Positions 54,312 to 64,000 of a DNA stretch of 64,000 bases are shown here, piece after piece. Under the pieces are notes generated by a model. It was given only the letters and a program-made list of their open reading frames with translations. It had not been told where the DNA came from and made no database searches. How positions within the stretch are numbered: the first letter of the stretch is position 1; every line of letters starts with the position of its first letter. The translations under genes were made by a program, and so were the position numbers. The DNA comes from Ureaplasma canigenitalium ATCC 51252 (GTDB lineage: Bacteria > Bacillota_I > Bacilli_A > Mycoplasmatales > Mycoplasmoidaceae): the NCBI RefSeq assembly GCF_000712165.1, contig NZ_KL544010.1, forward strand, positions 159,208-223,207. The letters run 5' to 3'.

Positions 54312-54962
54312 TTATACTTTTTTTAGCAACTGAAATAGTTTTTCAACTTCATTTTCATTCTCTCTTACTTTGTTTAGCAAATCAAAGTAAGAGTGTTTAG
54401 TACTGTAATCGACATATAAGATGTCTAAATTGTTTTGAATCATCATTAATGTCATAAGCAAACGACCAGTTCGACCGTTTCCATCGGAAAAAGGGTGGAT
54501 GGTTTCAAATTTCACATGGTATTTTAGGATGATATAGTATTTAGTTAAATCATCTCTGGCATTACTAATTTCGTTCTGGTAATCAAGATTGATTTTACTC
54601 AGTTCGGAATCAACTAGTTTACTAGGACAAGTAAGAAAATTTTCTCCATTGATATAATTATCATTGGTTTTAAACTTTCCGTTATTTTCGATAATATTTT
54701 CCATTATTATCGAATGTAAATCAAGAATTAAATGGTTATTGATTGTTAAATCACGATTATTAAAAATAAACATCAATGCCTGATAAAAATTTTTAGTTTC
54801 GTATATTTCGCGCATCTTTTTTTGATTCTCGAGACTTACCTTACCATCTACAAGTAAATCTCAAGTATCTTTAAGAGAAAGGGTATTACCTTCAATTGCA
54901 ACAGAGCTGTGGGTTAACTTAACCGCAACTTCTAGTATTTCTTTGTTTGTTTTTTTGCTCAT
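54312..54962 (-). CDS. Fic-family protein with N-terminal inhibitory helix
   Basis: 216 residues with one UGA Trp. The catalytic loop HPFSDGNGRTGR near residue 150 is the Fic signature for AMP (or other NMP) transfer from nucleotide to target hydroxyls. Near residue 20 SSVAIEGN matches the inhibitory (S/T)xxxE(G/N) motif, so it is a self-inhibited class II Fic protein. Between them lies the flap region (GENFLTCPSK near 102). Its ATG lies 2 bases after the preceding stop. Target unknown; possible toxin-like regulator of growth. Confidence 0.92.
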
Positions 54963-54963
54963 T

Positions 54964-55431
54964 TTATGCTCCAGTTCAATTAGTAATTTTCTTTATGGTA
55001 TCAAGAAACTTTTTTTGCTGGTTAATAAAATTGTTGAATTCGTTTTCACTCATTTCCATATCATTCAAGAACTTAAAACAATAATTAAAGTTAATGAATG
55101 AAACGATGTTAAAATAAAAGTTTTTTTTCTTATATTTTGAACATCTATGATAAAGAAGATTGTAGTCATCAATGTTAATTAAGTTTCTTATAATTGAAGC
55201 ATTTAGATATTTTGTTTTAATCTTCGGATTAGAACAAAAAGCTTCAATTTCTTGATAAATATTTAATAAGGTATTTAAAGTATTTAGACTTAAATGAGTT
55301 TTAAGTTTGTAATGATAAAAATTAATTTCTTTTTGATGGATAAAACTATTGAGTTCCCTTTCGTTGAAAACATCATTTAAAAAATAAGCTAATAATCTTA
55401 TTTTCATCATTTTTTCATAGTTAGGAGTCAC
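54964..55431 (-). CDS. Unknown 155-residue protein upstream of fic
   Basis: Helical, basic, Asn/Phe/Tyr/Lys-rich. Starts MTPNYEKMMKIRLLAYFLND (GTG 55431, site AAAGGTGG upstream) and ends KKITNWTGA through one UGA Trp. Its stop is two bases before the Fic ATG, so the two are cotranscribed and probably coupled. It lacks the S/TxxxEG inhibitory helix of class I Fic antitoxins and is longer than they are. No family recognised. Confidence 0.6.
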
Positions 55432-55822
55432 AACATCTCACCACCTTTCTAATATTATATAAAAAAGAACATTTTGATTAGAGTGGAAGAAAGTCTAAAA
55501 ATTTTTGATTTCGAAATTATAAAGATTGATTGCTAATAAATATAAGATTAGAACTAACTAATAAAAATTGGTAAAAACATTTCTTTGTTTAGCATTATGA
55601 TATTTTTGATTGTTTTTAGAAGTGAATTCCATGTTTACCCAATTTGGTAGACATTTACCTTTCAAAGTTAAGGCTATATTCTAAAAGAGATTCTAGAAGT
55701 CGCAACACTATACTCTCTTTGTTGCAAATCTGGTAATGTAATAGTCAACTTTCTTTAAGTAATCCTAAAAAACTGATTTCAAAGTATGAAAACACCTTTC
55801 TCTTCCTATATTTTTCGGTCAC
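55432..55822. other. Gap without recognised gene
   Basis: About 390 bases. Minus-strand pieces such as VFSYFEISFLGLLKES near 55760 look weakly protein-like but are broken by stops. The region may be decayed coding DNA; no family recognised. Confidence 0.4.
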
Positions 55823-56434
55823 TTGTTTTTTTGTGTTAGCATTTCAAAGAAAAAAAAGCAAGAACATGCAAAAATCTCACTAGAGATTTTAGAAGAATCT
55901 AAAGATCGTAAAGTAGCTAAAATTGTTGCTAAATTATTAAAGATTCTAGTAAAAAGTAGGGATTCCGTTATGATGACTGAAGAATTAAAGAAATTCTTAA
56001 AAAGACTCCACGAAAAAAAGAATGATAAAGAGATTGTGGGCATTGGTGTAAAGAATATTATGAATAGATTAAAAGACCCTATGAACATGGGTCTTACTAC
56101 GAAAGAATGAAATGCATATAATGGAAAAGAAGGATATATAGTATCTATCCAAAAAGAAGCATTAGCAACTTTCAGAATTGATTTAAATAATGTAAAAACT
56201 TGAAATGATGTTGATGATAAAACAAAAAAAGAATTCGAAAACTTTATCAAAAAATATAAATCAAAATATGGAAAAAATCTAGGTTTTTGATATGAAAATG
56301 CTAAAAAGGAAATTGTTTTAGATGTAGTGGAAATAGTTAAAGATCTTGATGAAGCTATAAAAAAAGGTGAAGAATTAAACCAAGATGCAATCTATGATAT
56401 TAAGAGAGGCACGGCAATTATATTAAAAAATTAG
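55823..56434 (+). CDS. Unknown 203-residue protein, start uncertain
   Basis: Open from a TTG at 55823 to a stop at 56434 with UGA Trp codons. Lys/Glu-rich and helical: KISLEILEESKDRKVAKIVA near residue 17, VKNIMNRLKDPMNMGL near 76, YENAKKEIVLDVVEIVKDL near 155. No ATG before 55971 and no ribosome-binding site near the TTG, so the 5' end may be truncated. Followed by a terminator in repeat B. Function unknown. Confidence 0.5.
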
Positions 56435-56569
56435 AAACACGACACCTCAAATAGCAAAACAGTTTGAGGTGTTTTATTTTGTAATTTTTAGTGGTTCTTT
56501 GGATTTTGTTTCATATAAGAAATTTGCTAGTCAATTCGATAACTTATTGATATGTTAATGATGAAATAT
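56434..56569. repeat. Direct repeat B containing a terminator
   Basis: Counterpart of 54130-54264. Contains the hairpin ACACCTCAAA (56442-56451) and TTTGAGGTGT (56463-56472) with a T-rich tail, the terminator of the 203-residue gene. Confidence 0.85.
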
Positions 56570-56700
56570 TATGTAAATTATAATGAGCCATCTTCTAAAG
56601 ATTGTATGAAAGCAATAATGAAAGTAAAAGACACAAGTTTGTTTAGTATTATAATGTGAATAAAAAGAGCAAATATCTTAAAATGATAAATTTGTTTTAA

Positions 56701-57963
56701 TTAATCCCTTAAAACACCAATCGGGATAACATAGATCCCATCTTCTCTTATATAAGCATATCCTTTTGCTGTAATTATTGCTTTAAAAGTTGGTTTACCT
56801 CGAAAGTCTCCAACTATCTTATTTTCTAGTTTATTAAGGTTTTTAACAGCTTCCGGGAAATATCCTTCACCTAATTTGATTTCAATTAAACCATATCGAC
56901 CATCATTAAGGCAAACTACCGCATCGACTTCAAGACCCGAACTATCACGATAACTATAAACTTCACCATCATAAGCTGATAGATAAACCTTAAGGTCACG
57001 CATTACCATTGCTTCAAATAAAAAACCGAATGTATTTAAATCATTAAAAATATTATGTTCATTGATTTTTAATGAAGCACAAGCAATACATGGATCAATT
57101 AGTGACATAACTGGAGTGGTTCTTATGTTCGTTTTACTTCTCAAGTTAGCGGTAAAGTGATATGTATAATCGATAATGTATGCATATTCAAGATTCTTTA
57201 AATATCTTTTTAATGTTGAAAGTGAAATGTTTATTTTACCACTGCCTGTGATATCTTTTAAAATGGTATCAAGTTTAAGACGACATCCGATATTTCTTGA
57301 AATACTTCGTAGAATAAGGTCAATTAAAATAGGGTTCTTATTTTTCTTATCTTGATGGAATAAATCATTGTTAATGAGTCCACTATAGTAGTTTCTCGCC
57401 TGTGTTAACTGTTGCTCCTTAGTATTAAATCGAAAAATACGTGGAAACCCACCACGTACAATTAGGAAAGCAACATCTTCCATCGAGTGTTTAGATTGAC
57501 ACATTTCAAACTGATTATTGAAGAGCATAAAAAGCGAAACTTCACCTGTTGAATCATTAGATTCATAAAGAGAAAGTGTTCTCATTGTAATATTAACGAT
57601 TCGATCAATACCACTATGAAGGGTGTTTTTTCGTTGACCACTATTTGAACCAGTAAGAATAAATTGACCCACTTCACCCCGTTTGTCAACTTCAAATCTC
57701 ACAGCATCAAAGATTGCTGGTGCTAGTTGTCATTCGTCAATTAATCTTGGTGTTTCACCTTTTAATACGAAAGAGGGCGAAGATAAGGCTAACTTCATAT
57801 TTTGGAAATTACCTTCTGAATCATCTAATTTAATAAAAGACTTAGCAATCTGCATAGAAGATGATGTCTTACCACAAGCTCTTGGTCCAGTTAATAAAAT
57901 AGCATCGCACACATTCAACTTTTCCTTTAAAATCTTGTCGATTATTCTTTTTTGATATCCCAT
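56701..57963 (-). CDS. AAA ATPase with DUF4143
   Basis: 420 residues with one UGA Trp. AAA_14 domain: Walker A LLTGPRACGKTSS at residues 23-35, Walker B LIDEWQLAP near 74, and FILTGSNSG near 101 (sensor-like). C-terminal DUF4143 with LKRYLKNLEYAYIIDYTY near 245 and a PD-(D/E)xK-like core, LEVDAVVCL then YGLIEIKLGEG near 345-362. These proteins are widespread in host-associated bacteria, and function is unproven; a nuclease-like role has been suggested. Lone gene with no operon partner. Confidence 0.9.
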
Positions 57964-58371
57964 TCTTTATTTTCCTTTTCTTTTATTAAATTATTAATAA
58001 TTATAGTTTAATTAGTCATTTTTAAATAGTTTTTGAACCATTCTGACAAGTTTTTTTGACCTATTTTGACTGATTTCCGTGAACCATTCTGACAAGTTTT
58101 TTTGACCTATTTTGCCAACTTTAAATTTATAAGTAACTTTTTTTATTAATCATTAATTAGATTTTATCTAGTAAGTGTAGACGACTTTTTTGTCATTATG
58201 AGAACATTATTTGACTTATAAACAGATATTAATAAACAATTAGATGATGATTAAAATATTGCTTTATTATTAATTAATATAGTAGTAAAAGTAAAAATTC
58301 TTTTTTTAAAAAGAATCTTAAGAAAACATCAATCCTATTTGTGTTCAGATTTACTTGAAGGAGAGAGATTA
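57964..58371. other. Gap with tandem repeat
   Basis: About 400 AT-rich bases between two divergent genes, with the 46-base-period repeat at 58034-58114. No gene recognised. Confidence 0.6.
58034..58114. repeat. Two direct repeats of 35 bases, period 46
   Basis: Identical copies at 58034-58068 and 58080-58114, beginning TGAACCATTCTGACAAG and ending GACCTATTTTG. Each holds two TTGAC/CTGAC elements. Could be binding sites upstream of the divergent AAA ATPase gene. Confidence 0.9.
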
Positions 58372-61300
58372 ATGAAAAAAAATAAAGTTCGAATCCTAGC
58401 TAAGGTAATTGGATTATTAACAATTACTAGTATCTCAGCATCCATTGTCGCTTCATGTGCTAAAAATAACCAGACTAAGGATGAAACAATTTCTGTCCTT
58501 GGAGTTACTTTTAGTGATATCAAGGAAGATTCTGCTTTGATTACAATTAATTTAGCATCCGATGTAAAAATCAATCTAGATCAAACTAATCTTGTTCTTT
58601 CAAACCTTTTTAATACCAGAAAAGAATTACATCATCCAAAAGTTGAAGGGACAAAAATCATTTTTAAAGTTAACCAATTGCATCCCGATGTTAGATATAT
58701 GATTAGTTCGTTGACCATTAATAATCAAAAAATTGAGCTTAATCCTAAATGAAAAATTGATTTTGAAACACTACCGAAAAACCAAAAGTTAATGATTAAT
58801 CTCATTGAATTTTTTGATATCGACGAAACTAGTGCGAAGCTTAGAATTAACCATAATTTTAAAGATCCTACTTTGCTTAATAAGGTCAAATTCATTTTTG
58901 ATAAGGATGTTGAAACGAAACTCATTGACTATGATTTAAACTATGCTACATATGCTCTACATAATCTTAATTCTAACACTAGTTACCAATTAAAAGGAAT
59001 TACTCTAGATGAAAAAGCAATTGAGTATAATGCTAAAAATGGTACTTTTAAAACGAAGACCCACACTGGTGAAATGAAACTAGAGATTACTGATTTAAGT
59101 GTTGTTCCTTCGATTTTTTCAAGCACTGTTAACCTTAGACTTAATCAAGAGTTAAGTAAAGCAGATATTACTTTTTCAATTAATAATCAAGCTTATCAAT
59201 TTAAAAATGTTAGTTCATCCAACAAGAACATTACTTTAAATATTGATCATCTAACAAAAAATACTTCATATACAATTAGTAATATTACTATCAACCAAGA
59301 ATCCTTTAATGTTAATAAAACTTTTAAAACCCTTGATGAAACGAAGAATGATGAAGGTAAGAAAAAGGACGATGTCCCACCAAAAAAACCAAATCCACCT
59401 GTTAATCCTATACCGGATGCACCAGAACAAAACGACCTTGAAATTAAACAATTTTCGGTCTTAAATAAAACTAGTAGTACAGTTCAGCTAAGAGTATATT
59501 TTAACCACCACACAAATAGTCAAAACAACCCTATTTTCACTATTGTTCTTACAAACAATGTTACTAGTGAACATACACTAAACGAGCATTTAACTAACCA
59601 GGATTACATTGATTTTCATATCAATAATTTAACTCCCAATACAACTTATCAAGTACTGGATTTTAAGATTAATAATCAATCCATTTTAAACCATCATTCA
59701 TTTGTATTTAGTACTGATAGTAATGTTAATGGTGATAATGAAGATAATCAATCTAATACGACAAAGGAAGGTAATCCTTCGCTTGCGAACCATACGATTT
59801 ATTATGACAAAGAACTAAATGTACAGGAACAAACTCTAAATACCTTTAATGATTTAAAAAAGGAAAGTAATCTAGAGAATTACTTCAATTTTATTAATCA
59901 AAAAAATAACGACCAAATCGTAAAAGAAGATTTTGTTCGACACGAACAAAATGAGATTATTGATTATCGAATTGAAAATAATAAACTAATTATTAAGTTA
60001 AAAAAGGTTAGTGGACTATTGAATGATATTAGTCTAAAAATCGAAAGAAACAGTAACACAGAATTAATTAATCCAAAGTCTAGTGAAAAAGACATTCTTG
60101 TTTATATGATTGATAATCTAACAAATGGTGAATTAATCAAAATCCTTGGTCTTTTTGATCATACAAAGGAAGTTACTCCTTTTAAAAACAAAGGACTTGA
60201 AATAAGAAACAAGAGAACAAATAGCAAATCATCCAGTTTTTCTTTTTCAAGTTACTCTGATTGACAACTTGAAAAAGAAGATAGTAATAATTATCGATTT
60301 AATTTTAGAGCATACCGCTCGGTTTCAAACATCGACTGACCTGATGCTTTTTCATTAAAGGTTTTGAATCATCAAAACCAGATTGAATACATTGATTTAA
60401 AGTATAAGAGTAACAGGGATGAAGAACAGAGGGATATTGTTGGGAATATCCCTAAAATGAAGGTAAAAAGAGTTCTATCTCTAGTTCTAAAAGACGGAAA
60501 AGATTACTTTGATTTAACTAATTTTAATCATTCCATAATTGTTCCTGACCAAATTGATGATGATACTGACGAACACTTTAATATTGAACAAGTTAGTGTT
60601 ATGAATGATACCGTTAAAGTATCATATACGAATGATATTGCTAAAAATATTAGTAAGGTACAATTTTTAATTAAGAGTCTTAATCCCCTTCAACCTTGGT
60701 CAAAAATTGTTAACGGAAACCTTGACCACGAAAAGCATATAGCTACTTTTAATGTTGATTTACTACCAAAAAATATTGCAGAATATATTATTGTAGCTAC
60801 AAGTTTTAATAATGAAGTTATTGATTATGGGTTAAACAAGAAGTATCAATTTAATACTAATTTGATGGATAAGGAATACCATTTAACTGATTTTAAAGTT
60901 ATTAAGGATGAGACGAATAAACAACTTTATGCATCAGCTAGTTTTGATTTTAATAATCAAGATTTATCGTATTTCAAAGATAAATGGTTTCAGTTTATCT
61001 TTGAACCTGAATTAAAAAAAGGTGAAGAACAATATTATCAATTTAATTTTGTCAAGGAATACAAAATTAATGTTCCCTTCAATCACATCTGAAAGTTTGG
61101 TCTTAATGGGTTTTATGAAAATACAAAATACACTTTAAAGAAAGTTAAAGTAGTTGAACCATTTACCCAAAACGATTATTATGATCGTTTTACCTTAGTT
61201 GATAACCTAAAAAAAGACTTCGCTTACCATTTTAATTATCAAGTTAATTTAAATAATCAAGTGATAAAGGATAAACCGAATCATCATTTTAACTTAGTTG

Positions 61301-63297
61301 ATCCGGACTTAATTACAAACCGACTTGATCTAACACGAGCTGATTTAATTAATTATTGGTTAAATGATGAGAGTAAAACGAAAATTCCATATTCCATTCA
61401 AAACCATTATGCTCTTATTGAATACGAAAGATACCATTTCTATAAAAATGTGATTGGTAATATTAAAAAAAGAAAGCATTTCGTTCTTGTTAATGAGAAT
61501 AATATAGAGGTTAATATTCGTGTTCTTGGTGGACGAAAAATTATTGATAATGCCATTCCAGTGATAAAGGATGATCACAAGAAAGTCACTATCACCGAAG
61601 ACTTAAATCAGTACATAGGACTTGAAAAGATTAAGGATGATGCTTTTTTCATCTTCCGGATGGAATTAGATAACCAAAAACGAAAATTATCAGAACTAAC
61701 CCCACTTGATCCAGCTTCCATAACAGCGAAATCGTTTGTCTCAATCCCAGTTAGTCTAAAGGATATTTTTGAACATAAGGTCATCGAAGATTTATCGTTT
61801 AGTTTCCTACAGACTCGTGGTGATGTAAGATCCCACAGGACGATTCGTCGACAAATGCAAGACCGATTTAAATTTAAGGTTAGTTTAATTGATAATAAAC
61901 TAAAACTAGAAATCATTCCAAGATACCATAATGTACTCATCTTTGATAGTCTTGCTGACCATTATTTCTCATTAGCAAATTCAACTTTTATTGGTAATGT
62001 ATCATCAACCCTTCACTGGATTAAAACTAAAGATATTAACTACGATATTACATTTAATGCGACACCTCTGAAGGATAACCTTTCAACTGGTTTAAACGAA
62101 ACCTTTATCGATAAGACTATTGAAGATAACGAAGAGTTATTTAATAAAAATGTTAAAGTAAAAAACAAAAAAGATAGTATTAAACGATTGTACAAGGAGG
62201 ATCAATCAAGTAGTACAATAAACATCAGAAATCGTTCATTTGCTATTCTTCAAAGTCCGAGCGGAACCTGGAGTGTTTTAGGAAAAGTGAAACCACATGA
62301 TGATTTCGACTACAACTATTATGTAATTACGAATTCACATGTCTGAAAAGTTTTCCCGAAGAATGTTGGAACCACGATTGATGGTAATGGTTATAAAATT
62401 CTTGATAACACTAATTTTAAGGTCCCGATTGTTTTAAATCGACCAAATGATCCAAGCATCCCTCATAAAGATCCTTATTTTGACCGTTCAAATACCTGGA
62501 ATTTAAATCAAATTCCATTTAAGATTGAGTCGATAGTTGACTTTGATAATGATCAATCATTTCCACATCCCGAGCAGTTTAAAGATACCTATGGTGATTC
62601 AGTTAGAACGAATAACGGAATTGATAAATGAGTCCTTGGCCGTGCTGATTTAATCATCGCAAAAGTTGATATGTCGTTCTTTTTTAGGAATTTTAGTCTT
62701 GATACCCTTGAAAATGCAACCTTTAACGGAATTCCTCTAAATAATCGTCAAAAAGAAATCGTTAGATTCTTTTTAAATTGAAAGAATCTTCCTTTTATGA
62801 CCATTTCAACATACAATCGACATCTAAGTGAATACTATAACCTAAACTGGTTTGCAGCGACTTATCCTGGATTACCATCAAACAATAAAGACTCAAGAAG
62901 TGGTAAACGATATCGTGAGTATCTACTTGGAAATACTGATGACATTTTCGGTGTCGTTAATTACCTTGGAGCGACTTCGAAGAATCCCCTTGTCAAGTTT
63001 GATACTAGTCTAGTTGACTCAGGTGGTGGATCATCTGGTACATCGGTATATGACTCTAAAAACCGTCTTGTTGGTTTCTTCGTTGAATCAACAAGAGGAG
63101 CGAAACAAGATGAAAAAGGTGAAGCTGGTATCTTTATTATTGACGGTCATAAATATAAATTCTTTGGGGATGGTTCAACTCCCCAAAACCAAGGTTCATT
63201 TTATGAACGAGTAAGATTGCTCGCATATTTATACCCTGATCGATATGAAAATGAGAACTTCAAGAATATACCGAAGTTTTACAATACGATTGAGTAA
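58372..63297 (+). CDS. DUF31 serine-peptidase lipoprotein with Ig-like repeats
   Basis: 1641 residues through UGA Trp codons. ATG 58372 has an AAGGAG site. Lipobox IVASC, Cys 29. Residues 40-480 hold about five DUF1410/Ig-like repeats (LNSNTSYQLKGITLD, LTKNTSYTISNITINQ, LTPNTTYQVLDFKINNQ), then a Pro/Asp linker. A long middle part (500-1280) is followed by a trypsin-like domain: ITNSHVW (His about 1323), GRADLIIAKVD (Asp about 1426), VDSGGGSSGTSVYD (Ser about 1555). This is the DUF31 type of the mycoplasma Ig protease (MIP), though larger than usual. No MIB-like partner is seen before the window ends. Probably a surface protease of host proteins. Confidence 0.88.
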
Positions 63298-63308
63298 AGT
63301 TTAATAAG

Positions 63309-63348
63309 AAAAAACACCCTTTACACGGTTTGTAAGGAGTGTTTTTTT
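63309..63348 (+). terminator. Terminator of the DUF31 gene
   Basis: 17-base-pair imperfect stem from AAAAAACACCC to GGAGTGTTTTTT with a 5-base loop, 11 bases after the stop. Confidence 0.9.
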
Positions 63349-63581
63349 GATATGTGATGTTAGTTAGTCATTAAGACACAGGTGTCTAGTTCTTTTTCCA
63401 TAGAAAAAGGACAATACAAATAGTTAACAGTATAAGTTTATAATTATCTTAGTTGTCTACTAAGTAAAATGTATAATGGTATAAAAAACGGATGGATGTA
63501 ATGTGAAGTTTCTTAGCACTTAATGTTTTTTGTCTCCTAGTTTATAAATAAATTAATAAAAGATATATAAGGATGAATCGT

Positions 63582-64000
63582 ATGGATTTAAAGCAGAGTT
63601 TACTTGATTTAGTTAAAGGAAACGAAAAATACTATTCGACTGAACAAAATAAATTGCTTCTTGGAAATATTTTTGTTGCTGTAAATAACCATGATCCTGA
63701 TTTCTTTAAATTACTCTTCCATAATGAATTAATGAAGCGAACCTTTTTTAGCAAAGTTGATGATTTTTGAATTTTTAATGATCAAAAATTCATTGACTTT
63801 ATTAACTTAAAAGACTTTATGCCAGACAGTTTTACATCCTTTAAAAATAAAATTGGTTTAGTGGATAACAAGGGTGAGTTTTTAAGTGAAAAAAGTGAAG
63901 TAGTCCTTTCGTTTCCATACAAGGATTGTCTTCTAGTTGGTAGTCAGGATAAGGATGATCAAAAAAGTACTGAAGTATTGCTAAACGAAACTTTAGCACT
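63582..64000 (+). CDS. mod: Second type III DNA methyltransferase Mod, 3' part outside window
   Basis: 139 residues present. The N-terminal region KRTFFSKVDDFWIFND, FIDFINLKDFMPDSFTSFKN, KIGLVDNKG and VVLSFPYKDCLLVGSQDKDD corresponds in order to EcoP-type Mod N-termini (IGL and PyKDC..GGQ elements). One UGA Trp. ATG at 63582 preferred, since an ATG at 63573 sits on the AAGG ribosome-binding site. The catalytic DPPY and FxGxG motifs lie beyond the window. Distinct in sequence from the mod at 48-50 kb, so a second type III system probably follows. Confidence 0.85.

Noticed and set aside
54964..55431. Class I Fic antitoxin
   Set aside because: The inhibitory S/TxxxEG helix is in the Fic protein itself and absent from this larger protein.
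55432..55822. Transposase remnant on the minus strand
   Set aside because: Only weak protein-like pieces with stops; no DDE, HTH or terminal repeats could be recognised.

Overview
The window is a low-GC mollicute (mycoplasma-type) chromosome. UGA has to be read as tryptophan: rpsD, gpsA, licA-like, res, rsmH/mraZ and most large genes only become full length when internal UGA codons are translated. Lipoprotein signal peptides, DUF31 peptidase, GA-module and DUF1410-like surface proteins, PlsY and mraZ-rsmH all fit this class. The species cannot be named from the sequence alone. Gene coordinates below are for the UGA=Trp reading, so many genes are longer than standard-code open frames.

Layout. 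0-8.1 kb is a conserved core: rsmH and mraZ (minus, with a tandem MraZ-box operator), a ComEC-like channel (minus), then der-gpsA-uvrC-flavodoxin-like-LicA-like kinase as a tight plus-strand operon. 8.1-14 kb is an accessory island: a KilA-N gene with standard-code tryptophan usage, a broken duplicate of a methylase gene, methylase debris, a small two-helix membrane protein, and a restriction-modification locus of BcgI-like layout (nuclease-methylase fusion plus specificity subunit). Both of its genes are shifted out of frame in this copy. 14.4-17 kb holds plsY, a six-helix membrane protein and a lipoprotein. 17-22 kb holds a C5 cytosine methylase followed 11 bases later by a 964-residue DUF262-DUF1524 (GmrSD-type) protein with an unrecognised N-terminal part, an (AT)11 tract upstream, and a decayed specificity subunit downstream. 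22-28 kb: lipoprotein, rpsD with a structured leader, an EzrA-like protein, a type II restriction pair and a membrane protein.

28.5-45 kb holds two divergent giant surface proteins: a 2444-residue fibronectin/Ig-like repeat protein switched out of frame by a G9 tract, and a 2977-residue GA-module coiled-coil protein whose promoter carries an A15 tract. 45-51 kb is a type III restriction system (mod-res) lying between two directly repeated IS remnants; mod carries an in-frame (GA)12 tract that puts it out of frame here. 51-58 kb: a 956-residue coiled-coil anchor protein, a Fic protein with its own inhibitory helix, unknown genes and an AAA/DUF4143 ATPase. 58.4-63.3 kb is a 1641-residue DUF31 serine-peptidase lipoprotein. 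The window ends in a second type III mod gene.

Taken together, this is a core segment interrupted by a dense set of restriction-modification loci and surface genes, several controlled by simple-sequence tracts. Three tracts interrupt coding frames in the given sequence (hsdS-like, the giant surface protein, mod), a fourth homopolymer breaks the methylase, and two tracts lie in promoter regions. This suggests combined phase variation of DNA methylation and of the cell surface.
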